Source: Xanthomonas sp. NCPPB 1128 (lineage in GTDB: Bacteria; Pseudomonadota; Gammaproteobacteria; Xanthomonadales; Xanthomonadaceae). From it: DNA of 64,000 nt. The notes under the pieces are model-generated. The model was not told the DNA's origin. It was given only the letters and a program-made list of their open reading frames with translations, and made no database searches. Shown here in pieces: positions 41,473 through 52,805 of the stretch. The stretch spans positions 186,001-250,000 of the forward strand of contig NZ_LFME01000001.1 of NCBI RefSeq assembly GCF_001043115.1. The letters run 5' to 3'. The position numbers and the translations under genes were made by a program. How positions within the stretch are numbered: the first letter of the stretch is position 1; every line of letters starts with the position of its first letter.

Positions 41473-42798
41473 GTGTTTGATCGGTCCCGCCGCGGCGAGC
41501 ACGCACTGCTGATCCAGCCCTACGCGGGCGGTCCATTGGAAGACGATGTGCTGGAGGAGTTCGCCGACCTGGCGCGCTCGGCCGGCGCCAGCATCGCCGC
41601 CACCGTGACCGCGCGCATCGACAAGCCGAGTCCGTCGACCTTCATCGGCAGCGGCAAGCTGGAGGAGGTCAAGGCCGCCGCCGACGCCAGCGGCGCCGAT
41701 CTGGTCCTGGTCAACCACGCGCTCAGCCCGGGCCAGGAGCGCAACCTGGAGAAGTACCTGGAGCGGCGGGTGATCGACCGCACCGGGCTGATCCTGGACA
41801 TCTTCGCCCAGCGTGCGCGCAGCCACGAAGGCAAGCTGCAGGTGGAACTGGCCCAGTTGCGCCACATGGCTACGCGGCTGGTGCGCGGCTGGACCCATCT
41901 GGAGCGCCAGCGCGGCGGTTCGATCGGCCTGCGCGGCCCCGGCGAAACCCAGCTGGAAACCGATCGCCGCCTGCTGCAGAAGCGGGTGGAGCAGCTGCAG
42001 AAGCGGCTGGAGAAGGTCGAGGTGCAGCACACCCAGATGCGCCGTGCGCGGGTGCGCAGCGAACTGCCGCGGATCGCGGTGGTGGGCTACACCAACGCCG
42101 GCAAGTCGACCCTGTTCAACGCGCTGACCGGCGCCGAGGCCTACGCCGCCGACCAGTTGTTCGCGACCCTGGACCCGACCGTGCGCCGCATCGCGCTGCC
42201 CGGCGGCAACGCCATGCTGGCCGATACCGTCGGTTTCGTGCGCAACCTGCCGCACGAACTGGTGGCGGCGTTCCGCTCGACCCTGTCCGAGGCGCGCGAG
42301 GCCGATCTGCTGCTGCACGTGGTCGACGCCGCCGATCCGCTGCGCGAGGAGCGCATCGCCCAGGTCGACGAGGTGCTGCAGGCGGTCGGTGCCGGCGAAC
42401 TGCCGCAGTTGCTGGTGTTCAACAAGATCGACCGCATCGAAGGCGCCGAGGTGCGCCACGACGCGCAGGATGGCGTGCCGGACACCGCGCGGCGCGAGCG
42501 GGTATGGATCTCCGCACGCGACGAACGCGGCCTGGACCTGCTGCAGCAGGTGCTCGGCCAGCGCCTGGGCCTGCGCCACGTGCAGGGCAGCCTGCGCCTG
42601 CCGCCGAGCGCCGGGCGCCTGCGTTCGCAACTGCACCAGTTGCAGGTGATCCGCAGCGAGCAGGCCGACGAGGAGGGCTGGCTGCTGCAGGTGGACATTC
42701 CGATCACCGAGGCCGAGCGCCTGGCCGCCGCGGCCGACGGCGCGCCGATCCGCGCGCTGCTGCCGCCGCGCGAGCAGGAGGAGTGGCAACAGCGCTGA
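41473..42798 (+). CDS. hflX: ribosome-associated GTPase HflX, 441 aa
   Basis: GTPase that rescues or splits stalled 70S ribosomes. An N-terminal HflX domain (about 1-190; SGKLEEVKAAA, RTGLILDIFAQRARSHEGKL, RGPGETQLETDRR) precedes the G domain with G1 GYTNAGKST, G3 DTVGF and G4 NKID. The start is GTG at 41473 with GGAG six bases upstream. Length is close to E. coli HflX (426 aa). Confidence 0.95.
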   Translation: MFDRSRRGEHALLIQPYAGGPLEDDVLEEFADLARSAGASIAATVTARIDKPSPSTFIGSGKLEEVKAAADASGADLVLVNHALSPGQERNLEKYLERRVIDRTGLILDIFAQRARSHEGKLQVELAQLRHMATRLVRGWTHLERQRGGSIGLRGPGETQLETDRRLLQKRVEQLQKRLEKVEVQHTQMRRARVRSELPRIAVVGYTNAGKSTLFNALTGAEAYAADQLFATLDPTVRRIALPGGNAMLADTVGFVRNLPHELVAAFRSTLSEAREADLLLHVVDAADPLREERIAQVDEVLQAVGAGELPQLLVFNKIDRIEGAEVRHDAQDGVPDTARRERVWISARDERGLDLLQQVLGQRLGLRHVQGSLRLPPSAGRLRSQLHQLQVIRSEQADEEGWLLQVDIPITEAERLAAAADGAPIRALLPPREQEEWQQR

Positions 42799-42957
42799 GC
42801 GGCGCCTCGGCGTCGACAAGGTCGATGCCGATTGTCTGGCCGCGTGGCAGCGACACATGCGCCACGTTGGCTGACGGCCGGCCATCCGCCGGCGCGCACA
42901 GGCGCGACAGCCACGGCGAATTGGGCTACAAAGCGCACTGGTTTCCCGAGCTGTGCC

Positions 42958-43452
42958 ATGACGCTTCCCACCGATTCGGAGTTGTTGCAACAGGCCACCG
43001 CGCTCAGCGACCGCTTGCGCACCGCGCGCGAGCGCCTGGTCACCGCCGAAAGCTGCAGCGGTGGCTGGATCGCCAAGGTGATGACCGATGTCGCCGGTTC
43101 CTCCGCCTGGTTCGACTGCGGCATCGTCGCCTACAGCTACGAGGCCAAGCAGGCGCTGCTGGGCGTGCGCCCGCAGACGCTGGAGCATCACGGCGCGGTC
43201 AGCCGCGAGACGGTGATCGAAATGGTGTCCGGCGCGCTGGTCAATTCCGGCGCCAGCGTCGCGGTCGCGGTGACCGGCATCGCCGGCCCCGGCGGCGGTT
43301 CCCCGGACAAGCCGGTCGGCAGCGTGTGGCTGGGCTGGAAGCGCCGCGGCGGCTACGCCAGCGCGCAGTTGTTCCACTTCCCGGGCGACCGCGACGCGGT
43401 GCGCCGGCAGACCGTGGCGGCGGCCTTGCGCGGTTTGGACGCGCTGCTGTGA
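42958..43452 (+). CDS. pncC: CinA C-terminal-domain nicotinamide-nucleotide amidase, 164 aa
   Basis: Stand-alone PncC domain that deamidates nicotinamide mononucleotide in NAD recycling. Family motifs: LVTAESCSGGWIAK at the N-terminus, YSYEAKQALLGV and the VTGIAGPGGGSPDKPVGSVW core. Length matches the short, single-domain form. The ATG at 42958 gives this start; the longer frame from 42832 is unlikely. It stands upstream of lexA-recA, as in related genomes, but an ABC1-kinase gene intervenes. Confidence 0.92.
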   Translation: MTLPTDSELLQQATALSDRLRTARERLVTAESCSGGWIAKVMTDVAGSSAWFDCGIVAYSYEAKQALLGVRPQTLEHHGAVSRETVIEMVSGALVNSGASVAVAVTGIAGPGGGSPDKPVGSVWLGWKRRGGYASAQLFHFPGDRDAVRRQTVAAALRGLDALL

Positions 43453-43477
43453 CTGCGGTCGCGCGCCTGCTCCGAGG

Positions 43478-45163
43478 ATGAGCGCGATGTGGGAGGCGTT
43501 GAGCACCGTCCGCGACCTGGGACGCCTGCAGGAAATCGCCTCGGTCCTGATCCGTTACGGCTTCGGCGACGTGGTCCGGCGCATCGGCATGGCCGACGTG
43601 CTGGAACGTGCCGGGCGCCTGCTGCACTGGCACAACGCCGAAGAGATGCTGCGCATGTCGGCGCCGCAGCGGGTGCGGCGCGCGCTGCAGGACCTCGGCC
43701 CGACCTTCGTCAAGCTCGGCCAGGTGCTGGCCACACGCGTGGACCTGCTGCCGCCGGAGTGGATCGACGAACTGGGCGAACTGCAGAACGCCGCGCCGGC
43801 GCTGGACTACGTGCAGATCCTGCCGCAACTGATCGAGGCGCTCGGCGAGGAACCGACGGCGATCTTCGCCAGGCTCGAGGAAACCCCGCTGGCCGCCGCC
43901 TCGCTGGCGCAGACCCATCGCGCCTGGCTGCACGACGGCACCGCAGTGGTGATCAAGGTGCGTCGCCCCGGCATCCGCGAGGTGATCGAGGCCGACCTGC
44001 GGCTGCTGGCGCGACTGGCGGAGATCGTCGAAGCGCGCGCGCCGGACCTCAAGCGCTACCACCCGGCCGCGGTGGTGCAGCAATTCACCCTGTCGCTGCG
44101 CCGCGAGCTCGATTTCGCTGGCGAATGCCGCAACGCCGAGCGCATCGCGGCCAACTTCCAGGGACACGACGAGATCGTGATCCCGCGGGTGCACTGGCAG
44201 TGGACCTGCGAAACCTTGAACGTGCAGGACTTCGTCGACGGCATCGGCGGCCGCGACCTGGCCGGGGTCGAGGCCGCTGGCCTGGACCGTCGCCAGTTGG
44301 CGCGCACCGGTGCCGACATCGTGCTGAAGATGGTGCTGGAGGACGGCTGCTTCCACGCCGATCCGCATCCGGGCAACATCTTCTACCTGCCCGGCGAGCG
44401 CATCGCGGTGATCGACTTCGGCATGGTCGGGCGCATTTCCGAGCAGCGCCGCTACCAGGTGGTGCAGCTGCTGCACGGGTTGGTCACCCAGGACGCAGAG
44501 GCGGTGGCCGACATCCTGCTGGAGTGGACCGACGGCGAGGTCGAGGTCGACGAGGCGCGCCTGCAACTGGAGATCGCCGCCTTCGTCGACCAGTACCGCG
44601 GCGTGCCGCTGAAGGACCTGCGGGTCGGCGCCATGCTCGGCGACGTCACCGCGCTGCTGCGCCAGCACGCGCTGGCCTTGCCGGCCGACCTGGCGCTGAT
44701 GATCAAGACCTTCCTGACCCTGGAAGGCGTCGGGCGCCAGCTCGATCCGGACTTCGACATGGCCGGCGCCGCCGCGCCATACCTGGAGCGGGTGATGCTG
44801 CAGCGGTTCGCGCCGCGGGCGATGGCCCGGCGCGGCCGCCGCACCGTGCTGGGCGCGCTGGAACTGCTCGGCGACCTGCCGCGCGATACCCGCCGGCTAC
44901 TGCAGGCGGCGCGGCGGGGGCGCCTGCAGTTGAACGTGGAGACTGGCTCGCTGAAGGGCTTCGGCGACCAGGTCAACCGTGCCGCCAACCGCCTGACCAT
45001 GGGCATCGTCACCGCCGCGCTGATCATCGGCTCGTCGATCGTGATGAACAGCGTCGGCGGCATTTCCAGCCGCTGGCTGCTGGCCATCGGCGTCTGCGGC
45101 TTCGTCGGCGCGGCGCTGTCGGGCGTGTGGATCCTGTTCTCGATCTGGCGCAGCGGGCGCTGA
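43478..45163 (+). CDS. ABC1/AarF/UbiB-family atypical kinase, 561 aa
   Basis: Protein-kinase-like ATPase of the UbiB family, associated with ubiquinone biosynthesis or lipid transport. The diagnostic KxGQ motif (FVKLGQVLATR, about residue 78), the SLAQTHRA Ala-rich loop, VVIKVRRPGI (lysine), the catalytic ADPHPGN and DFGMVGR motifs are seen. Two hydrophobic helices end the protein (about 505-525 and 530-552), as in UbiB. The start at 43478 (MSAMWEAL) is 25 bases after pncC. Whether this is the Q-biosynthesis UbiB or a paralogue cannot be decided. Confidence 0.9.
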   Translation: MSAMWEALSTVRDLGRLQEIASVLIRYGFGDVVRRIGMADVLERAGRLLHWHNAEEMLRMSAPQRVRRALQDLGPTFVKLGQVLATRVDLLPPEWIDELGELQNAAPALDYVQILPQLIEALGEEPTAIFARLEETPLAAASLAQTHRAWLHDGTAVVIKVRRPGIREVIEADLRLLARLAEIVEARAPDLKRYHPAAVVQQFTLSLRRELDFAGECRNAERIAANFQGHDEIVIPRVHWQWTCETLNVQDFVDGIGGRDLAGVEAAGLDRRQLARTGADIVLKMVLEDGCFHADPHPGNIFYLPGERIAVIDFGMVGRISEQRRYQVVQLLHGLVTQDAEAVADILLEWTDGEVEVDEARLQLEIAAFVDQYRGVPLKDLRVGAMLGDVTALLRQHALALPADLALMIKTFLTLEGVGRQLDPDFDMAGAAAPYLERVMLQRFAPRAMARRGRRTVLGALELLGDLPRDTRRLLQAARRGRLQLNVETGSLKGFGDQVNRAANRLTMGIVTAALIIGSSIVMNSVGGISSRWLLAIGVCGFVGAALSGVWILFSIWRSGR

Positions 45164-45528
45164 GCGCGGCGCGCTTCGGCGCTCTTTGGCCTGTATCGCC
45201 GAAGGTCGGGATGGGCTCATCGTCAATCCGCCGCGATTGCAGGTGCGCTTTCGCGCAAGGAATTCCCAGTGCAGACCTAGTCCACTGGTGGGAGGGGCTT
45301 CAGCCCCGACGCGATGCACCCGATCGCTCGGCGCACATGGCCTCGGCGTCGGGAGGGACGTAGGACCCAAGAAGTAGAGGCTGCGACGTGCCTGCCAATA
45401 GGCCGCATTCCCGCCGCAACAGCCGTCGCGCCGACCAGCCAATGCGGCAGACGCGGATGCGCTTGGCGGCCCCATGCATCGCACGCGCCAGTTGCTCGCC
45501 CAACGATTTAGTAGTATTACTACTAACC
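45164..45528. other. 365-bp spacer upstream of lexA
   Basis: No gene is seen. It contains a diverged member of the dispersed stem-loop family (GGGAGGGGCTTCAGCCCCGA at 45290-45309; a degenerate partner near 45345-45364) and, at its right end, the lexA operator. A short open frame of 63 codons (from 45186) looks like chance. Confidence 0.6.
45508..45526. promoter_or_regulatory. LexA operator (SOS box)
   Basis: TTAGTAGTATTACTACTAA is a perfect palindrome around its central base and matches the Xanthomonas-type LexA motif. It ends only two bases before the lexA start codon, so LexA bound here would block its own initiation region. Self-repression of lexA is known from established SOS biology. 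Confidence 0.93.
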
Positions 45529-46164
45529 ATGGACCTGACCGAAACCCAGCAGGCGATCCTCGACCTGATCGCCGAGCGCATCGAACACGATGGCGTGCCG
45601 CCGTCGCAGACCGAGATTGCCCGCGCCTTCGGCTTCAAAGGCGTGCGCGCGGCTCAGTACCACCTGGAAGCGCTGGAACAGGCCGGGGCGATCCGCCGCG
45701 TGCCCGGGCAGGCGCGCGGCATCCGCCTGCTCGGTGGGGCGGCCGCGCCGGCCCCTGTGCCGCAGGTGGACAGCGCCGACGTGTTGCGCCTGCCGGTACT
45801 GGGACGCGTCGCGGCCGGCCTGCCGATCGGCGCGGACATCGGCTCCGACGACTTCGTGGTGCTGGACCGGGTGTTCTTCTCGCCCGCGCCGGACTACCTG
45901 CTGAAGGTGCAGGGCGACTCCATGCGCGACGAAGGCATCTTCGATGGCGACCTGATCGGCGTGCACCGCACCCGCGATGCCCGCTCCGGGCAGATCGTGG
46001 TGGCGCGCATCGACGAGGAGATCACGGTCAAGCTGCTGAAGATCGGCAAGGACCGCATCCGCCTGCTGCCGCGCAATCCGGACTATGCGCCGATCGAGGT
46101 GTTGCCGGACCAGGAGTTCGCCATCGAAGGCCTGTATTGCGGCCTGCTGCGCCCCAACCGCTGA
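45529..46164 (+). CDS. lexA: SOS repressor LexA, 211 aa
   Basis: Transcriptional repressor of DNA-damage genes, cleaved when RecA filaments form. Winged helix DNA-binding domain (1-70; [20 protein letters not shown]) and S24 peptidase domain; the cleavage bond is Ala96-Gly97 ([10 protein letters not shown]), catalytic Ser131 (QGDSMRDEG) and Lys168. The start at 45529 fits the family start ([11 protein letters not shown]) but leaves no ribosome site because the LexA box abuts it, so leaderless or weak initiation is possible. recA follows 196 bases downstream. Confidence 0.95.
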   Translation: MDLTETQQAILDLIAERIEHDGVPPSQTEIARAFGFKGVRAAQYHLEALEQAGAIRRVPGQARGIRLLGGAAAPAPVPQVDSADVLRLPVLGRVAAGLPIGADIGSDDFVVLDRVFFSPAPDYLLKVQGDSMRDEGIFDGDLIGVHRTRDARSGQIVVARIDEEITVKLLKIGKDRIRLLPRNPDYAPIEVLPDQEFAIEGLYCGLLRPNR

Positions 46165-46360
46165 TGCCGCGCGTGGAGCAGGGCATGCACTACAGTGCCG
46201 GCCGGACTTTCCCGACCCCAGACATCGCCATTCGCCGCTGCCGCAGCCCGGTCCGGACGAATTATTTTCATCTCGCCACGCACTGTCTCAGTCCGTGCGA
46301 TACCAGGCCCTTACATTGACCTCACTCCGCAAATCCTCCTCACCTTCCAAGGACACCACA

Positions 46361-47398
<1,038 letters not shown>

Positions 47399-47512
47399 TG
47401 GTTTTCTGCCGGGGGAGCGGTGGAGTCAGTGCCGCTCGTCTCCCTCGGCAGTCTTGAGCAAGCCAGGAGGACGCGCGCCAGGGACGGCGCAACTGAATGG
47501 GGTGCATCGCCC

Positions 47513-48010
47513 ATGAGCGACGAACAGGCACACGAAGAAGCGCCACGTCGGCGCCGCCGGCAGCAGGAGCAGACTCCGCTGCAGAAAGCGCTGGGCTTGC
47601 TGGTGCGGCGGGAGCATTCGCGTAAGGAATTGACCCGCAAGCTGCGTGCGCGTGGGGTGGAAGCGGACGCTGCCGCGGAAGCGGTGGAACGCCTGAGCGG
47701 CGAGGGCTGGCAGGACGATGGCCGCTTCGCCGAACTGCTGGTGCGCAGCCGCGCCGGGGCAGGGTATGGCCCGCTGCATATCCGTGCCGAGCTTGGCACC
47801 CACGGCCTGGACAGCGAGGCCGTCGCCACTGCGATGGCTGCCTTCGAGGGCGACTGGACCGAAAACGCCCGCGATCTGGTCAGGCGCCGCTTCGGCGCTG
47901 CCGGGGCGATGGACCTGCCGCAGCGGCGCAAGGCTGCCGATCTGCTGGCGCGGCGCGGTTTCGATGGCGACAGCATCCGCGCCGCGGTGCGTGACGCTGC
48001 GGAGGACTGA
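47513..48010 (+). CDS. recX: RecA regulator RecX, 165 aa
   Basis: Binds RecA filaments and modulates strand exchange. Seen: three-helix repeats ([57 protein letters not shown]) typical of RecX, after a short charged N-terminus. Length matches the family. The start at 47513 is chosen; upstream in-frame ATGs from 47420 lie in the spacer. It is 114 bases downstream of recA and probably shares its transcript. Confidence 0.93.
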   Translation: MSDEQAHEEAPRRRRRQQEQTPLQKALGLLVRREHSRKELTRKLRARGVEADAAAEAVERLSGEGWQDDGRFAELLVRSRAGAGYGPLHIRAELGTHGLDSEAVATAMAAFEGDWTENARDLVRRRFGAAGAMDLPQRRKAADLLARRGFDGDSIRAAVRDAAED

Positions 48011-48116
48011 GCGGGCCGGGCCTGCTACCCTTGGCGAGTTGTCTTGTCCGGTTTCCGTGGCGCCCTCATCTACGAGGGAGTTCCAGGAAGCCCGTCCGCT
48101 CGTCTATAGCCAGCCC

Positions 48117-50768
<2,652 letters not shown>

Positions 50769-50904
50769 ACATACGAGCGGCGCGCCTTGCTGGCAGGGCG
50801 CGGCTTCCCGTAACATCACCCCTCTTTTCACTTTCATTATGGGGCGTGCCGCAGCGCGGGCGCCGTGCCGGTGAGACCCACTGGTTCCCTGGAGAATTTT
50901 AAAA

Positions 50905-51117
50905 ATGTTGATCCTGACTCGCCGGGTAGGCGAAACCTTGATGATCGGCGATTCGGTCACCGTGACGGTGCTTGGGGTCAAGGGCAATCAAGTGCGTATC
51001 GGCATCACCGCGCCCAAGGACGTGGCGGTGCATCGCGAAGAGATCTACCAGCGCATCCAGCGCGGCGACGAGCCGAACTCCCATGGCGGCGGTCACGGCG
51101 ATCAATCTGCCGATTGA
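50905..51117 (+). CDS. csrA: carbon storage/translation regulator CsrA (RsmA), 70 aa
   Basis: Dimeric RNA-binding protein that blocks translation at GGA motifs; in Xanthomonas, RsmA controls virulence and exopolysaccharide. The canonical [16 protein letters not shown] and [22 protein letters not shown] are complete, with a short His/Gly tail. GGAG at 50891-50894 precedes the ATG at 50905. It is followed by tRNA-Ser. Confidence 0.97.
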   Translation: MLILTRRVGETLMIGDSVTVTVLGVKGNQVRIGITAPKDVAVHREEIYQRIQRGDEPNSHGGGHGDQSAD

Positions 51118-51206
51118 TGCGTCGAAAGGGTTTACCTGAGACCCCACAACCCGGTATTCTTCGCGCCCGGTCGCGGAAATATCCGCAGCCCGCAGCGCAG
51201 AAATCC

Positions 51207-51299
51207 GGAGTGATGCCCGAGTGGCTGAAGGGGCTCCCCTGCTAAGGGAGTATAGGGTCAAAAGCTCTATCGAGGGTTCGAATCCCTCTCACTCCGCCA
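51207..51299 (+). tRNA. tRNA-Ser(GCU)
   Basis: A 93-base cloverleaf: acceptor GGAGTGA pairing with TCACTCC, a type II long variable arm, anticodon stem CTCCC/GGGAG with loop CTGCTAA so the anticodon is GCT (51241-51243), T-loop GTTCGAATC, discriminator G and encoded CCA at 51297-51299. Type II structure with GCU identifies tRNA-Ser. It marks the junction with the accessory PKS region. Confidence 0.97.
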
Positions 51300-51308
51300 G
51301 TGTCAAGA

Positions 51309-51345
51309 AACGCCCGCAAATCAACGATTTGCGGGCGTTTTTCTT
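51309..51345 (+). terminator. rho-independent terminator after tRNA-Ser
   Basis: Perfect 14-base-pair hairpin AACGCCCGCAAATC / GATTTGCGGGCGTT with loop AAC and a T-rich tail, ten bases after the tRNA. Confidence 0.93.
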
Positions 51346-52805
51346 TTGGGCGACCTTTGCACTTTCGTGCGAGTCGCGCACTCTCCCGTGCGCGGGGAGG
51401 TCGGCCGCTACGATGCTCGGTCGCGCCTCGGTCGCGCTTCGGCGCAAGTTGGGAAAGCGCACTACACGCACGAGGTGTGATCGCGCCCGCGCTTGGCAAC
51501 GCGCTGCTGCAGCGCTCGCTGGCATCAGGAACGGCAATGCGGGCTCAGCGGCTGGAGTCGCTCCTGAGGAGTCCGGAACAGGGTTTCCTCATCCCGGTTG
51601 ATATCCAAGGCATGAAGCCGCCGGGCGGCGTCTGCTGTGCTGGGGGCGGATGGTGCGAAGCTGTGCGCCGTGTGGCCGCACGATAGCTGATGCCGACGAA
51701 TCCCCGCTCTGCTGACCTTCCATGCTCTCAATCCCTGTCTGTCGCATACGCCCAAGTTGAGAATGCTCAGCATCGCCGCTCAATGCTGGTAGTGAAGGTT
51801 CGGATCTTGGGGTGTCTGGAGACTTGGGCTGGCGCGGTGCAAAGCGAACATTGGTGCTGCTGATTGAGCTGGGAAATCTCAGCGACGTTGCAGGAGTAGT
51901 CGTCAGCCGAGCTGGTGAGCCACCGGTGCTTTGCCGTGGTCCGCTGACAGTCGGATGTGCCACCTCGGTTCCAGGCCCGTCTCCTAGCGCAACGGCCGAG
52001 CATCCTGGCTCAAGCGACAGGACTCGCCAGCATCGCTATTGATGTCTGCAATGGATGTTCGAGCCGAAACGAATAGGGAAACCCTTACGGTTGGTGCGCG
52101 CTGATCTATGCAATGCCAGTCAAGCTGAGCGAGGAAGGGGCATTGGTCTGCTGGAGAGTTGCGTAGGGATATCCAGAGTCTCGTGCCAACCAAGTTGCGA
52201 GGATGAAATGAGGCGCAACGATGCGGCCGAAGTATCACGTGGTTGTGCAGGTGCAGTAGCCAGGTCTGGTGCTGATTGCTGCTTGGATAATTATCTAGTG
52301 GCGTAATGAAGTGGTGTCCTGAGGTCTGACCTAGGATGCATATTGTAATTTTATTTACTTTGTTGCATGTTTTTCTTATTTAAAAATAACTTTTCTACGA
52401 TATTCAAAATTTTGTGGGGCGTGATTTGGTGGCGTCGCACAACTTCTGCGATGTCTTTTCGTAGAAGCCTAAGCAACTCTATTGCGCGTATCATTCATTC
52501 GCGAGGTTAACAACCCGAACAACTGCTCACGGCATCATCGCCTACGTGGCAAGTGGATTCTTTCGAACTAGGTAGTCCAGGCGGGCTCCATGTGCGATTG
52601 GACAAGAAATGAGTCCATCCGTAGCGTCGGCCTTGCTTGATTTCTCATCTGTCTACGGATTTTCCCGGTGGGTGTGCTATCAAGCAGAGTATTGATGGGT
52701 GATCCGCTCAAGTTCAGATGATCCTCTGTGGGGACAGAAGGATGTCGTCATTCTCTAAAGGAATGACGCCGGCACCATCGCGATACAGAAGAAGTTTGGG
52801 GCGAT
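51346..52805. other. 1.46-kb gene-poor junction between tRNA-Ser and the PKS gene
   Basis: No convincing gene is visible; the short open frames (for example 51589-51963 minus and 51812-52042 plus) have no domain or ribosome site. Base composition changes along it: GC-rich at the left, then strongly AT-rich at about 52270-52500 (TTTTATTTACTTTG, TTATTTAAAAATAAC), unlike anything else in the window. The right end carries the putative operator at 52746-52768 and the start of the PKS gene. No exact repeat of the tRNA 3' end was noticed within the window. The region is likely an island boundary with eroded sequences plus a regulatory leader. Confidence 0.6.
52746..52768. promoter_or_regulatory. inverted repeat upstream of the PKS gene
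   Basis: CGTCATTC-N7-GAATGACG forms a perfect eight-base inverted repeat, 37 bases before the PKS start codon. No T run follows, so a terminator is unlikely; an operator for a dimeric regulator or a leader hairpin is inferred. Confidence 0.45.

Noticed and set aside
51589-52042. short open frames in the tRNA-PKS junction, considered as transposase or integrase remnants
   Set aside because: No DDE, HTH or tyrosine-recombinase motif could be recognised in either strand, and there is no ribosome site.
52300-52805. plant-inducible promoter (PIP) box before the PKS gene
   Set aside because: Several TTCG half-sites were examined, but none has a partner at the required 15-base spacing.
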